NCBI RefSeq assembly: GCF_900110035.1
Contig: NZ_FOCF01000004.1
Span: 7,501-71,500 of the forward strand
Origin: Sphingomonas gellani
GTDB taxonomy: Bacteria; Pseudomonadota; Alphaproteobacteria; Sphingomonadales; Sphingomonadaceae
DNA: 64,000 nt
Direction: 5' to 3'
A model generated the notes under the pieces. The model ran no database searches, was not told where the DNA came from, and saw only the letters and a list, made by a program, of their open reading frames with translations. The position numbers and the translations under genes are program-made. This document shows positions 25,232 through 34,052 of this stretch, in pieces. Each line of letters starts with the position of its first letter. Position 1 is the first letter of the stretch.

Positions 25232-26098
25232 CTATGCTACTCCCGGTGTTGCATCGGTGGTCGGATAGGCGGCGATCAGCGCGTCCAGTCGCCAGCGGAT
25301 GTCATGAGGCAGCGCGAACGTGTCGCGGGCATAGTCGCGATGCCCCGTGCCGGCCTGTCGGACCAGATCATCGTGCATGTCCCCCATCAGGCCGTTTATG
25401 GCGCTGAGAAAGCGGGACATCTTCCACAGCCTGTCGTCGGGCTGCAACACGTGGAGCGTGTCGTAGAACGACACCTGACGGCTGACGACCTTCCGAACGG
25501 CGTGGAAGACGTGCGCAGTGATCTGCGGTTGTTGTAGCCAGGTCGCCACCCGACCGATCTCGGCACGTCGGAACCTCAGAAAGCCCGCGGCATCGTCCAG
25601 ACGGACACGTTCCACTTCACGCCGCACGATCATTGAGATGGGCCGGGAAAGCAGGAGGCGTAGCAGCAAGGCATAGCCGCGCGTCGCGTGCGGACGGCGG
25701 TTGCGGAATGCGTCTTGCAGATGGCCCATCACCGCCACCGTCGCGGCGAACAGGCGGGGCGGCCGATGCTTCACGCCGTAGAGCACCAGGGCGAAGCGCA
25801 AATGCTTGTAGCTGGCGCGCACATGCTTGTAGCGAAGGCGCGCCTGTTCGGGCAGGTCGGTGGAGATCAGCAACCGCTCCGCCAGGTGACGCATCTCGGC
25901 CGGCCGAGCCTCCTGCATCCAGAACTGCACGCACAGGTCAAGGCAACGGCGCATGTCGTCTTCGGAGAAGTGTACGGGGACGGGTACCGGCAGGCTGACG
26001 TCCGGATCGACCACGTCGTCTGTCTCGACCGCCTGGAACAGCGCGTCCAGCTGTTCCTGCGCATAGAGCGTTCGGGTTCTCACCGAGCGGGCGGTCAC
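25232..26098 (-). CDS. Unknown helical protein, last gene of the flippase operon
   Basis: 288 aa, GTG start at 26098 overlapping the flippase stop (GTGA). It is rich in Arg, Leu and His with no signal peptide or membrane segment. Blocks such as RASYKHLRFALVLYGVKHR, VAVMGHLQDAFRNRRPHA and FLSAINGLMGDMHDDLV faintly recall the helical, polyphosphate-binding CHAD domain, but the match is weak and no family is claimed. The tight coupling to a flippase and two P-loop kinases suggests a role in surface polysaccharide or lipid assembly. Confidence 0.7.
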   Translation of the reverse strand: MTARSVRTRTLYAQEQLDALFQAVETDDVVDPDVSLPVPVPVHFSEDDMRRCLDLCVQFWMQEARPAEMRHLAERLLISTDLPEQARLRYKHVRASYKHLRFALVLYGVKHRPPRLFAATVAVMGHLQDAFRNRRPHATRGYALLLRLLLSRPISMIVRREVERVRLDDAAGFLRFRRAEIGRVATWLQQPQITAHVFHAVRKVVSRQVSFYDTLHVLQPDDRLWKMSRFLSAINGLMGDMHDDLVRQAGTGHRDYARDTFALPHDIRWRLDALIAAYPTTDATPGVA

Positions 26099-27429
26099 GC
26101 GACGGCCTGCTGGGCGGACCAGGGAATGGCCTCGCGTTTGCGATACGCGGCCAGCGTCGGGATCAGCATCGCCACCGCTTTCAGCAGGACCCCGGCGATA
26201 TAGGCCATCCCGGCGCCGAGCAGACCGAACAGGTGGATCATGGCGAACAACAGTCCGGCGTAGCCGAGCGCAGCCAGTGCCTCCGCCACCAGCGCCGCGC
26301 GCTGCCGCCCGGCCATGTACAGCAGCGATTCGAAGGGGAAGCTCGCCATGCTGACCACCAGCGACACAGTCATCAGCCGCAACAGGTCATAGGCCTCCAG
26401 ATAGCGTTTGCCGAAGACCAGCCCGATCAGCGGTTCGCCGCCGATCACCACCAGCAACAGGATCAGGAACCCCATCGCGCCCGCGATCAGCCCACTGCGC
26501 ACCGCGAGCAGCCAGGGGTGGCGGCTGGCAGGATCGAGGCGCATGATCTCCGGATAGAAGCTGCGCGACAACAGGTCGGCCGGCTTGCTGGCGGAATCGA
26601 AAAAGGTCGCCGCGATCTTGAACAGCCCGGCGCTGGCGGGACCGAGCATCGCGCCCACGATCAGGTTGCTGACCGGACCCCAGGCCGACCACACGGAATG
26701 GGCGATGTTGGTCGTGACAACGAAATTCCACGCTCCGCCCAGTCGCCGTCCGGGACCGGCGAACCGGGGGACCAGCGCACCCGGCATGTCGCGGCGGCGC
26801 AGTTCGCGAACCGCCATCAGCCAGAGGCACAGGTCGCCGGCCAGATCCGCCACATACCATGTGACGACGAAACCGGGAAAACCCAGATGACCGGCAAAGG
26901 AGATCACCCCACCAACCGCGCGGATCAGGGGCGTGACCGCCTGTTGCACCGCGATCTGGTCGAACCGATCCAGAACGCGCAGGATTCCGGTCGGCGTGGC
27001 GGCGGTCATGGTCGGGATCAGGGTGCAATATACCAGCGCCCAGGGCAGGTCGGCGCGACCGATGCCAAACCACCCGGCAAGCAGCGGCAACAGCGCGAGC
27101 CCACCGATCAATCCGACGCAGCCGCTCGCCAGATCGAGGGCGACCGCAAATCCCGTCACGTCGCGAAAGGCATCGCGATCGTCTCGACCAAGGGCGGGGG
27201 CGCCGTATCGGACGATGAACTGCCATGTCTGGAACTTCACCAGTCCACCGACGCCATTGGCGTAGGAGTGGATCAGCACCAGCGTCCCGAACAGCGCCGC
27301 TGACATGCCGCGCCCGGCGCACGCCAGCGCCACCAGGCCAAGCAGGGCGCCGACCAGCTTGCCGGACCCCAGGAACGAGGCGTTGCGGACGATGGTGCGG
27401 AACACGCCGTCCGCGAACCAGTGCTTCAC
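26095..27429 (-). CDS. Polysaccharide flippase-like membrane protein (MATE/Wzx superfamily)
   Basis: 444 aa. GTG start at 27429 (VKHWFADGVFRTIVRNASFL) overlaps the stop of the upstream kinase-like gene. Twelve or more hydrophobic segments are visible (for example LVGALLGLVALACAG, LIGGLALLPLLAGWFGI, GLIAGAMGFLILLLVVIGG). The organisation FRTIVRNASFLGSGKLVGA at the N-terminus and the lack of a peptidoglycan-type MurJ signature suggest a lipopolysaccharide/O-antigen flippase-type transporter of lipid-linked saccharides. A longer in-frame extension to 27846 runs antisense in composition and was not used. Confidence 0.82.
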   Translation of the reverse strand: MKHWFADGVFRTIVRNASFLGSGKLVGALLGLVALACAGRGMSAALFGTLVLIHSYANGVGGLVKFQTWQFIVRYGAPALGRDDRDAFRDVTGFAVALDLASGCVGLIGGLALLPLLAGWFGIGRADLPWALVYCTLIPTMTAATPTGILRVLDRFDQIAVQQAVTPLIRAVGGVISFAGHLGFPGFVVTWYVADLAGDLCLWLMAVRELRRRDMPGALVPRFAGPGRRLGGAWNFVVTTNIAHSVWSAWGPVSNLIVGAMLGPASAGLFKIAATFFDSASKPADLLSRSFYPEIMRLDPASRHPWLLAVRSGLIAGAMGFLILLLVVIGGEPLIGLVFGKRYLEAYDLLRLMTVSLVVSMASFPFESLLYMAGRQRAALVAEALAALGYAGLLFAMIHLFGLLGAGMAYIAGVLLKAVAMLIPTLAAYRKREAIPWSAQQAVA

Positions 27430-28172
27430 GAAGCGTGACCGTTCGTTGGCAGAGGGGGCGCCACCTGATCGTCGGGCCCTCCGACATCCAGCGTCGCCAG
27501 CCGCGCGCCGATCGCGGACTGGGCCTGCGCCAACACCACGTCGAACGGTTGTTCGGCGTCCAGTTCGACGATCGGTGCGCCGGCGAAGGACAGATGCGGC
27601 ACATCGGCGACCTTGCGCGCCAGCGAGCGGGGGCGGTGATCGGGCTTGCGCCGCATCGCCGTGTCCAGCGAGACGTTCAGGCGTAGCACGAGGTCCGGCA
27701 CGGTCGCCACCATGTCTTCGTAACGGCTGCGCTCCGCCCTTGCGAGCAGGCCCACCAGACCAGAGGGCCTTGCGCCGGCAAGGCCCAGGCCGTCCATCGG
27801 GCCGGGCCGCAACAGTTGCGGAAAGCGGTCCGCGATGATGGCCCACCCCTCGGCCCGCAGGCGCAGCATGTGTCGGAAACGCCGTACCCGCCGCAAGGAG
27901 AAGGCGTAGATCACCAGCGCTTCGGGCAGGGCCGGGCCGCCCTCCGCCTGCGCCTTTTGCGCCTTTGACTGGATCGAGCGGTCGAGCCGTTCACCCATCA
28001 GCGGCAGGCGTCCGATGCGGCGGCCGATATTCCCGGACTGCTTGCCCAGGTGGCAGATCACCGTCGGGCGTGCCTCGTTCATCCAGGCGAGCAGGGCCTC
28101 GGTCAGGGTCGATTTGCCCGATCCGTCGCAACCGACCACGGCGATCAGGGGAGGGCGCTCATGGCCGTTCAT
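27426..28172 (-). CDS. P-loop thymidylate-kinase-like protein, copy 1
   Basis: 248 aa from ATG 28172. The Walker A motif GCDGSGKST is at about 14-22. Further family features are ADRFPQ (DRY/DRF motif) near the middle and the LID-like RRKPDHRP. Thymidylate-kinase-fold proteins phosphorylate nucleoside monophosphates, but genes of this type inside polysaccharide clusters are probably not dTMP kinases. It shares GRRIGRLPL and the ARKVAxxxxLxFAGAPxVxxDA block with the upstream gene at 28227-28994, so the pair arose by duplication. Its stop overlaps the flippase start. Confidence 0.8.
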   Translation of the reverse strand: MNGHERPPLIAVVGCDGSGKSTLTEALLAWMNEARPTVICHLGKQSGNIGRRIGRLPLMGERLDRSIQSKAQKAQAEGGPALPEALVIYAFSLRRVRRFRHMLRLRAEGWAIIADRFPQLLRPGPMDGLGLAGARPSGLVGLLARAERSRYEDMVATVPDLVLRLNVSLDTAMRRKPDHRPRSLARKVADVPHLSFAGAPIVELDAEQPFDVVLAQAQSAIGARLATLDVGGPDDQVAPPLPTNGHAS

Positions 28173-28226
28173 CGGACGATTTCGGAACCTTGGATATGCG
28201 ATACGACGCGGGTGGGGTGCCCCGCG

Positions 28227-28994
28227 CTAGCCGCGTAGTCCATGATTACGCAACACGCCAACGACCGCGTCCAGGACATCCGCATAGCTTCGGGTCGCAT
28301 CCACGTCGACGACGGGCGCGCCCGCGAAGCGCAGGGTGGACAGCACCGCGACCTTTCGGGCCAACAGGCTGCGCTTGTGATCGGCCTTGCGCATCAGCGC
28401 GGTGTCCGGGTCGACGTTCAGGCGGATCACCACCGTGGGGCGATGTTCCGCCATGCGCTGATACAGGCGACGTTCGCGTGCCGCGAGCCGCTCGACCAGG
28501 TCGCTGCCCGGACGGGACCAGGACAGTGCCGGCCCGTCGAAGCTGCCGGCGACCTCCGCCTGCGGGTAACGGTCCGCCACGATCAGGACGCCACGCGCAC
28601 GCAACCGCATCATGCGGCCGAATCGCCGTTGCCGCAGCAGGGAAAAGCCGAACATCACCAACGCGGTCGCCAGCCCGGGCAGCCGTTTGGTGGCGCCGTC
28701 ATGCGCCTTGTCCGCCTTGGCCGTCAGGAAACGCTCCGCCACCCGGCCGATCAAGGGCAGGCGGCCGATTCGCCGGCCGAGGTCTCCCGTGCCGAGGCCG
28801 AGATACACCAACTGCACCTCACCATGCCGCGTCAGGCGCGCGGTCAGGTCCGCGGCAAGGGTCGACTTGCCCGCGCCGTCGCAGCCGACCAGCGCCACGC
28901 ACGGAGCGAGCGCAGTGTGTCGCCGGACATGCGACGGCACGGTCGGGTGTAACAAAACTTCCGCATCATCGTGGAACAGTCGGAACGTCGTCAT
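28227..28994 (-). CDS. P-loop thymidylate-kinase-like protein, copy 2
   Basis: 255 aa from ATG 28994. An N-terminal extension (MTTFRLFHDDAEVLLHPTVP) precedes the Walker A motif GCDGAGKST at about 37-45. ADRYPQ and MRKADHKRSLLARKVAVL match the kinase fold. It is 54 bp upstream of copy 1 on the same strand and is probably the first gene of the four-gene operon. It is divergent from the response-regulator gene at 29227 across a 232-bp gap. The biochemical substrate is unknown. Confidence 0.8.
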   Translation of the reverse strand: MTTFRLFHDDAEVLLHPTVPSHVRRHTALAPCVALVGCDGAGKSTLAADLTARLTRHGEVQLVYLGLGTGDLGRRIGRLPLIGRVAERFLTAKADKAHDGATKRLPGLATALVMFGFSLLRQRRFGRMMRLRARGVLIVADRYPQAEVAGSFDGPALSWSRPGSDLVERLAARERRLYQRMAEHRPTVVIRLNVDPDTALMRKADHKRSLLARKVAVLSTLRFAGAPVVDVDATRSYADVLDAVVGVLRNHGLRG

Positions 28995-29226
28995 CGGAAA
29001 GGCCGCTTGATTCGCGGGCGGAAGGGTGGTGCCTGTGCGACCGCTCTTCCATCCAGAAGGGGAAACTGCGGATAGTAGGCAGGCAACCTGATGCGAGGCT
29101 GATGACCGCCCGTCATGGGCCGGCGGCGTCTGCGCGCCGGTTTGACGGACGCAAGTCGGGTGACGTAGGTCGATCGCGCTTGCTTGGGGCCGACGTGCGG
29201 CGCCCCGATCCCTGTGGAGCATCGCG

Positions 29227-29895
29227 ATGCCCCGGCTGCTGGTTGCGGAGGACGACGCCGATCTGGGTGTGGCGATGAAGCGGTCGCTGGAATGGGACGG
29301 CTATGTCGTCGACCTGTTCGCGCGCGGGGACGAGGTGCTCGCCGCGGCTAGTGTCAACGACTATGACGTCATCCTGCTCGACATCGGCCTGCCGCGAATG
29401 TCCGGTGTCGAGGTGCTGCGCGAATTGCGCTCGCGCAGGAACACGACCCCCGTCATCATCATCACCGCGCTGGACCGCACCCGTCATCGCGTGACCGGGC
29501 TGGATGCGGGCGCGGACGATTACCTGGTCAAGCCGGTGGAGCTGGAGGAACTGGCGGCACGCATCCGGTCCCAGCTGCGACGCGCCGACCGGCGCCAGGC
29601 CGACTGCCTGAGCGTGGGAGAGGTGACGCTGGACCTTTCCGGCCATGTCGCGTCGCTGCGCGGCGAGCCGGTCGCCCTGACGGCAAAGGAGTATCGCCTG
29701 CTGGCCTTGTTGATGCGGCGCAGCCGGCGTTTCGTGTCCAAGGCCGATCTCGAGGGCGAGCTGTACGACGGCGACCACGGCGCGGATTCGAACACGGTGG
29801 AGGTCGCCATCTCCGCCTTGCGGCGCAAGCTGGGCCGCGACTTCATCCGCACCGCGCGGGGGCTGGGCTATATGGTCGGCGGCGCGACATCATGA
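29227..29895 (+). CDS. OmpR/PhoB-family response regulator
   Basis: 222 aa. The receiver domain has the acidic pair (AEDDAD, residues 7-12), the phospho-acceptor Asp in ILLDIGLPRMSG (about 51), Thr/Ser in IIITALD and Lys in DDYLVKPVE. The C-terminal winged-helix DNA-binding domain (LTAKEYRLLALLMRRSRRFV, NTVEVAISALRRKLG) is complete. The stop overlaps the histidine kinase start (ATGA at 29892), so this is a classic two-component operon. It is divergent from the thymidylate-kinase-like/flippase operon, a possible target. Its signal is unknown; it is not the chromosomal PhoB by context. Confidence 0.93.
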   Translation: MPRLLVAEDDADLGVAMKRSLEWDGYVVDLFARGDEVLAAASVNDYDVILLDIGLPRMSGVEVLRELRSRRNTTPVIIITALDRTRHRVTGLDAGADDYLVKPVELEELAARIRSQLRRADRRQADCLSVGEVTLDLSGHVASLRGEPVALTAKEYRLLALLMRRSRRFVSKADLEGELYDGDHGADSNTVEVAISALRRKLGRDFIRTARGLGYMVGGATS

Positions 29896-31268
29896 GGCGG
29901 ACCAGCCTGTCGACGCGGCTGTACCGGCGCGTCATCCTGTTGCTGGCGCTGTTCGGACTGGGGAGCAGCCTGATCCTGTATGCGGTGGCCAATCGCGAGG
30001 TCGATCGGGCCGCGGATGCCCAACTCGTGACCGCATCCCGACTGCTCTACATGATGATGCAGAACGACCTGACCGCAGGCGTGCTGAACGTGCCGGGGCC
30101 GGCGTCGTTCGACAGGGAAGCGCGCCTGTTGACGGCCGAGGAAAAGACCGCGTTCGGCATGTCCTACGACTGGTGCATGTTCGCCGTGTTCTGGAACGGC
30201 CGGCTGGTTGCCCGGTCGGGATGGGGGGCGCCGATCTCGGTGCTCCCGCGCAAGGCAGGGTTGCACGATTTCCGCGCCACCGGCGATCGCTGGCGCAGTT
30301 TCGGGCTGGAGGAACAGGGCGGCAAGCTGCTGATCGTGGTCGCCGAACGCAATGCGACCGTCGAGTTCTCGATCCTGCGCGCGTTGGGCAAGCTGGTGTT
30401 GCCGCTGTCGTTGCTGATGGCCGCCGGCATGGTCATGCTGTGGTGGACGCTGCGCGCCAGCCTGTCGGAAGTGGAGCGGCTGACTTCCACCATCTACGAC
30501 CGATCGCTGGCGGATCTGACGCCGTTGACACCCGGTGACTGGTCCCCCGACCTGGAGCCGCTGATCACCGCGCTCAACACCCTGTTCCTGCGCCTGGGCG
30601 ACGCGTACGAGCAGGAACAGGCCTTTACCGACGATGTCGCGCACGAACTGCGCACGCCGCTCGCCGCCATCCGTGCGCAGGCGCAGTTGCTGTCGCGGGG
30701 CGACCCCGCCAACATGCGCGAAGAACTGGGCCGGCTGGTCAGGGGGGTGGACCGTGCCAACCGGCTAATCGACGGCATGCTTACCCTCGCCCGCCTGCAC
30801 GCGACGACGTTGGACAGCCGTTCGGTCGATGTCCACGAACTGGTCGCGGAAACGGTGGCGGAGGCGGCGATGAGCCTTCCCCCGGAGGCGGTGGAGTTCT
30901 CCGTCACGCCCGACCATGTGGTACGCTGGCGATGCGACGCCGCGACGCTCGGCATCGCCTTGTCCGCGGTGATCGACAACGCGCTGTCGCACGCGCGATG
31001 CGGCGGCACGATCGACATCGCGCTGGTGCGCGCCGACGAGCGTCTGGTCGTCACCGTGGCGGACAGGGGCCCCGGTATCCCCGAACAGGACCGCGAGCGC
31101 CTGCTGCATCGATTCGAGCGCGGCGACTCGGCCTCTCCCGGCAGCGGCCTGGGCCTGTCGATCGCGGCAAAGGCGATCACGCTCAGCGGTGGCTCCATCC
31201 GGCTGGAGGATCGACCCGACGGTACCGGGCTGCTGGTGGTCTTCACGCTCCCCGCCCTTGCGGACTAG
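29892..31268 (+). CDS. Sensor histidine kinase (QseC-like architecture)
   Basis: 458 aa. TM1 is about 13-32 (VILLLALFGLGSSLILYAVA). A periplasmic domain of about 135 residues, rich in aromatic residues (MSYDWCMFAVFWNGRL), is followed by TM2 (about 168-190), a HAMP-like linker, and HisKA with the phospho-His in DDVAHELRTPLAAIRAQAQL. HATPase_c has N box VIDNALSHA, G1 DRGPGIPEQD and G2 GSGLGLSIAAKA. All catalytic motifs are intact. It is translationally coupled to its response regulator. The periplasmic sensor resembles QseC/PmrB-type small domains, so a metal, cationic peptide or pH stimulus is possible but unproven. Confidence 0.92.
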   Translation: MRRTSLSTRLYRRVILLLALFGLGSSLILYAVANREVDRAADAQLVTASRLLYMMMQNDLTAGVLNVPGPASFDREARLLTAEEKTAFGMSYDWCMFAVFWNGRLVARSGWGAPISVLPRKAGLHDFRATGDRWRSFGLEEQGGKLLIVVAERNATVEFSILRALGKLVLPLSLLMAAGMVMLWWTLRASLSEVERLTSTIYDRSLADLTPLTPGDWSPDLEPLITALNTLFLRLGDAYEQEQAFTDDVAHELRTPLAAIRAQAQLLSRGDPANMREELGRLVRGVDRANRLIDGMLTLARLHATTLDSRSVDVHELVAETVAEAAMSLPPEAVEFSVTPDHVVRWRCDAATLGIALSAVIDNALSHARCGGTIDIALVRADERLVVTVADRGPGIPEQDRERLLHRFERGDSASPGSGLGLSIAAKAITLSGGSIRLEDRPDGTGLLVVFTLPALAD

Positions 31269-31324
31269 GCCGCGTCTGGAGCCGGCGGTCGGGCTCGTGT
31301 CGAGGCAAACCTCGTATTCGCCCG

Positions 31325-32635
31325 TCAGTCCTCCCGAGGCGGTGCGGCGACATCCAGCTTGGGCAGGAGGATGTGGACGATCAACAGCGCGACGAGATAC
31401 GCACTCCCCGCCCAGATGAAGACGGGCACGTAGCTGCCGACATGCTCCAGCACCTCTCCGACATAGCGGGCCATGATCATGCCGCCCACCGCGCCCGCGG
31501 CACCGCCTATGCCCATGACGGACGCGACGGAGCTTTTCGGAAACGTGTCGGACACCATCGTATAGAGGTTGGACGACCACCCCTGATGCGCCGCCGCGGC
31601 GACGCCGATGATCGCGACGGCGGCGGACAGGCTCGACACGCTGCTGGCGAACACGATCGGCAGCACGAGCACCGCGGAGGCCAACAGTGCCAGCTTGCGC
31701 CCCGCATTGACGCCATAGCCGCGCTTGATCAGCGCTGAGGACAGCCAGCCGCCGCCGATGCTGCCGACATCCGCCAGCAGATACACCGCGATCAGCGGCG
31801 GGCCGAAGGTCTTCAGGTCCAGCCCGTGGCGCTTGGCGAAGAAGTCGGGCAGCCAGAACAGGAACAGATACCAGACCGGATCGGTCAGGAACTTGGCACT
31901 GAGAAAGGCCCAGGTGCCGCGATATCGAAACAGCCTGCGCCACGGGATCGTCGCGGTCCCGGTGTCGTTGTCCTGATCCGCGCCGATATAGGCAAGTTCC
32001 TGCGCGGAAAGGCGTGGGTGCCGTTCGGGCGCGCGATAGAAGGCGAGCCATGCGGCCAGCCAGACGAAGCCGAGCAGGCCCGTCACCACGAACGCCGTCC
32101 GCCATCCGTAGTTGAGCGCGATGATCGGCACGACCAGGGGTGTCGCGATCGCCCCCACATTGGCGCCCGCGTTCAGGATGCCAGCGGCAAGGGCGCGTTC
32201 CTTCTTCGGAAACCATTCGGCGACCGACTTGATCGCGGCCGGGAAGTTCGCCGATTCTCCCAGGCCCAGCGCGAAGCGTGCGAGCGAAAAGCCGCCGGGG
32301 CTGCGGACCAGCGCGTGCGCCAGCGCGGCCAGGCTCCACACCGTAATCGCGGCGGCATAGCCCATCTTCGACCCGAGCCGGTCGATCAGCGGTCCGCAGG
32401 CAAGCAGGCCGATCGCATAAGCCGCCTGGAACCAGAAAACGATCATGCCGTAATCGACCTCGGACCAGCCGAGATCGGTTTGCAACGTGGGTTTCAGGAT
32501 GCCGATGACCTGGCGGTCGATGTAGTTGATCGTCGTGGCGAAAAACAGCAGCGCGCAGATGACCCAGCGGACGTTGCCGCCGGCGCGGCGAAGCTGGGGC
32601 GGGCCGGGAGCCGTCGCCTCTGTTGAACCGTCCAC
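31325..32635 (-). CDS. MFS transporter of the hexuronate (ExuT-like) family
   Basis: 436 aa with 12 predicted membrane segments. The N-terminal region INYIDRQVIGILKPTLQTDL and the DYGMIVFWFQAAYAIGLL block are hallmarks of the anion:cation symporter branch (ExuT/GudP), and WRTAFVVTGLLGFVWLAAWL supports it. It is the last gene of the uxuA-uxaC-uxuB operon, 28 bp after uxuB, so it most likely imports glucuronate or galacturonate across the inner membrane after outer-membrane uptake by the upstream TBDR. Confidence 0.88.
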   Translation of the reverse strand: MDGSTEATAPGPPQLRRAGGNVRWVICALLFFATTINYIDRQVIGILKPTLQTDLGWSEVDYGMIVFWFQAAYAIGLLACGPLIDRLGSKMGYAAAITVWSLAALAHALVRSPGGFSLARFALGLGESANFPAAIKSVAEWFPKKERALAAGILNAGANVGAIATPLVVPIIALNYGWRTAFVVTGLLGFVWLAAWLAFYRAPERHPRLSAQELAYIGADQDNDTGTATIPWRRLFRYRGTWAFLSAKFLTDPVWYLFLFWLPDFFAKRHGLDLKTFGPPLIAVYLLADVGSIGGGWLSSALIKRGYGVNAGRKLALLASAVLVLPIVFASSVSSLSAAVAIIGVAAAAHQGWSSNLYTMVSDTFPKSSVASVMGIGGAAGAVGGMIMARYVGEVLEHVGSYVPVFIWAGSAYLVALLIVHILLPKLDVAAPPRED

Positions 32636-32663
32636 GCTTCCTCTCCCTCACGCTTTTCGCGCG

Positions 32664-34052
32664 CTATTGTGTGTCGAACGTCGCCAGTGCCTGATCCAAA
32701 ATGGCCCGGTCGCGCGGCGTCGGGTGCCAAGGGCCGCCCAACAGGCCATGCTCGCCAACGATCGCGTCGACGATGCCCTCGCGACCCGCCGTCCAGGCGG
32801 CGGCGAGTTCTGCGGCGCGCGGGTCGTCGGCGGGTTCCCGCACGTGGATCAACCACGCGGCCAGCGCGGTCAAAGTCTCCGGGCAGGTTCGGCCCCGCGT
32901 CGCATTGGCGGCGAGCGAGGCCAGCCAGCGCTGCGGCACCTTTTGCGATCCGTCGCTCGCGATCTGAAGCAGCGCGTGCGGCAGGGCGGGGTTGGCGAAC
33001 CGGCGCAGCAGGGCGTCGGCATAGGCGGACAGATCCTGTCCGGTGGCGGGGTCGATACCGGCCGCCGCCTCGTCACGGATCAGCCGCTCTACCGCCGGAC
33101 CGATGACGGCGTCGCCGATCGCCTGGTGCACATAGTCGAACCCGGCCAGCAGCCCGCGATAGGCGAGCGCGGAATGCGCGCCGTTGAGCATGCGCAGCTT
33201 TGCTGTTTCGTAGGGCGCGACGTCGGCGACGATCTGTGCGCCGACCATGTCCCAGCGTGGGCGGCGGCCGGCGAAGCGATCCTGGATCACCCACTGCGCG
33301 AAGGGCTCGGTCACGACCGCCGCCTCGTCGCGCAAGCCAAGGGCTGTCTCTACTTCGTCCAGGCCGGCTGGCGTCATCGCGGGCACGATCCGGTCGACCA
33401 TGGTGGACGGGGTGGTGCATTCCCGCATGAACCAGGTGCCGAGCGTCGGATCGACATGGTCGAGCCATGCCGAGAGCGATGTCGCCAGCACTCCGCCATT
33501 ATCGGCCAGGTTGTCGCACGACAGCAGCGTCAATCCACCCAGCCCCCCATCGCGACGGTCGGCGAAGCTGCGCGCCAGATGGTGGTAGATCGTGTTGCCG
33601 GCCCGCGCGATCGCGGCGATGTCGAGCGACCCGTCGGCGGCGCGGTGATAACCCTTTTCGGTCACCGTCAACGTGACGATCGTCACGTGGGGTGAAGCAA
33701 GCGCATGCCGCAATCGCCCCGCATCGGACGCTACGACGACGTCGCGCACCGCACCGATCAGGCGGGTGCTCCGAGCGTAGTCGCCCATTTCCGGGCCCAT
33801 TTCCGTGACGGTGTAGAGCCCGTCCTGCGGCACCATGGCGTCGGCGACCGTGCGGGACCGAAGCGACGCGCCGATGATGGCCCAATCGCGATCGCCCGCC
33901 GACATGGCCGCGTCGGTGAACACCGCCTGATGCGCGCGGTGGAAGGCGCCGATGCCCAGATGGACGATGCCCGCGTGCTGCCCCTCCCGATCGTAATCGA
34001 AACGGGCAACGTCCGCGGGCAGATGGTCGATCGTGGCGGTCGACAGCCTCAC
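32664..34052 (-). CDS. uxuB: Fructuronate reductase / mannitol dehydrogenase family
   Basis: 462 aa. GTG start at 34052 overlaps the uxaC stop (GTGA). Family features: IVHLGIGAFHRAHQAVF (NAD-binding N-terminus), ATSLSAWLDHVDP, and YETAKLRMLNGAHSALAY containing the catalytic Lys/Asn/His set of polyol dehydrogenases. In E. coli UxuB reduces D-fructuronate to D-mannonate with NADH. The gene lies between uxaC (makes fructuronate) and, upstream, uxuA (uses mannonate), so the uxuB assignment is better than mannitol dehydrogenase. Confidence 0.88.
   Translation of the reverse strand: MRLSTATIDHLPADVARFDYDREGQHAGIVHLGIGAFHRAHQAVFTDAAMSAGDRDWAIIGASLRSRTVADAMVPQDGLYTVTEMGPEMGDYARSTRLIGAVRDVVVASDAGRLRHALASPHVTIVTLTVTEKGYHRAADGSLDIAAIARAGNTIYHHLARSFADRRDGGLGGLTLLSCDNLADNGGVLATSLSAWLDHVDPTLGTWFMRECTTPSTMVDRIVPAMTPAGLDEVETALGLRDEAAVVTEPFAQWVIQDRFAGRRPRWDMVGAQIVADVAPYETAKLRMLNGAHSALAYRGLLAGFDYVHQAIGDAVIGPAVERLIRDEAAAGIDPATGQDLSAYADALLRRFANPALPHALLQIASDGSQKVPQRWLASLAANATRGRTCPETLTALAAWLIHVREPADDPRAAELAAAWTAGREGIVDAIVGEHGLLGGPWHPTPRDRAILDQALATFDTQ

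Noticed and set aside
31301..31314. Small hairpin CGAGG/CCTCG between the histidine kinase and the ExuT-like gene
   Set aside because: Only five base pairs and no T run; too weak to call a terminator.
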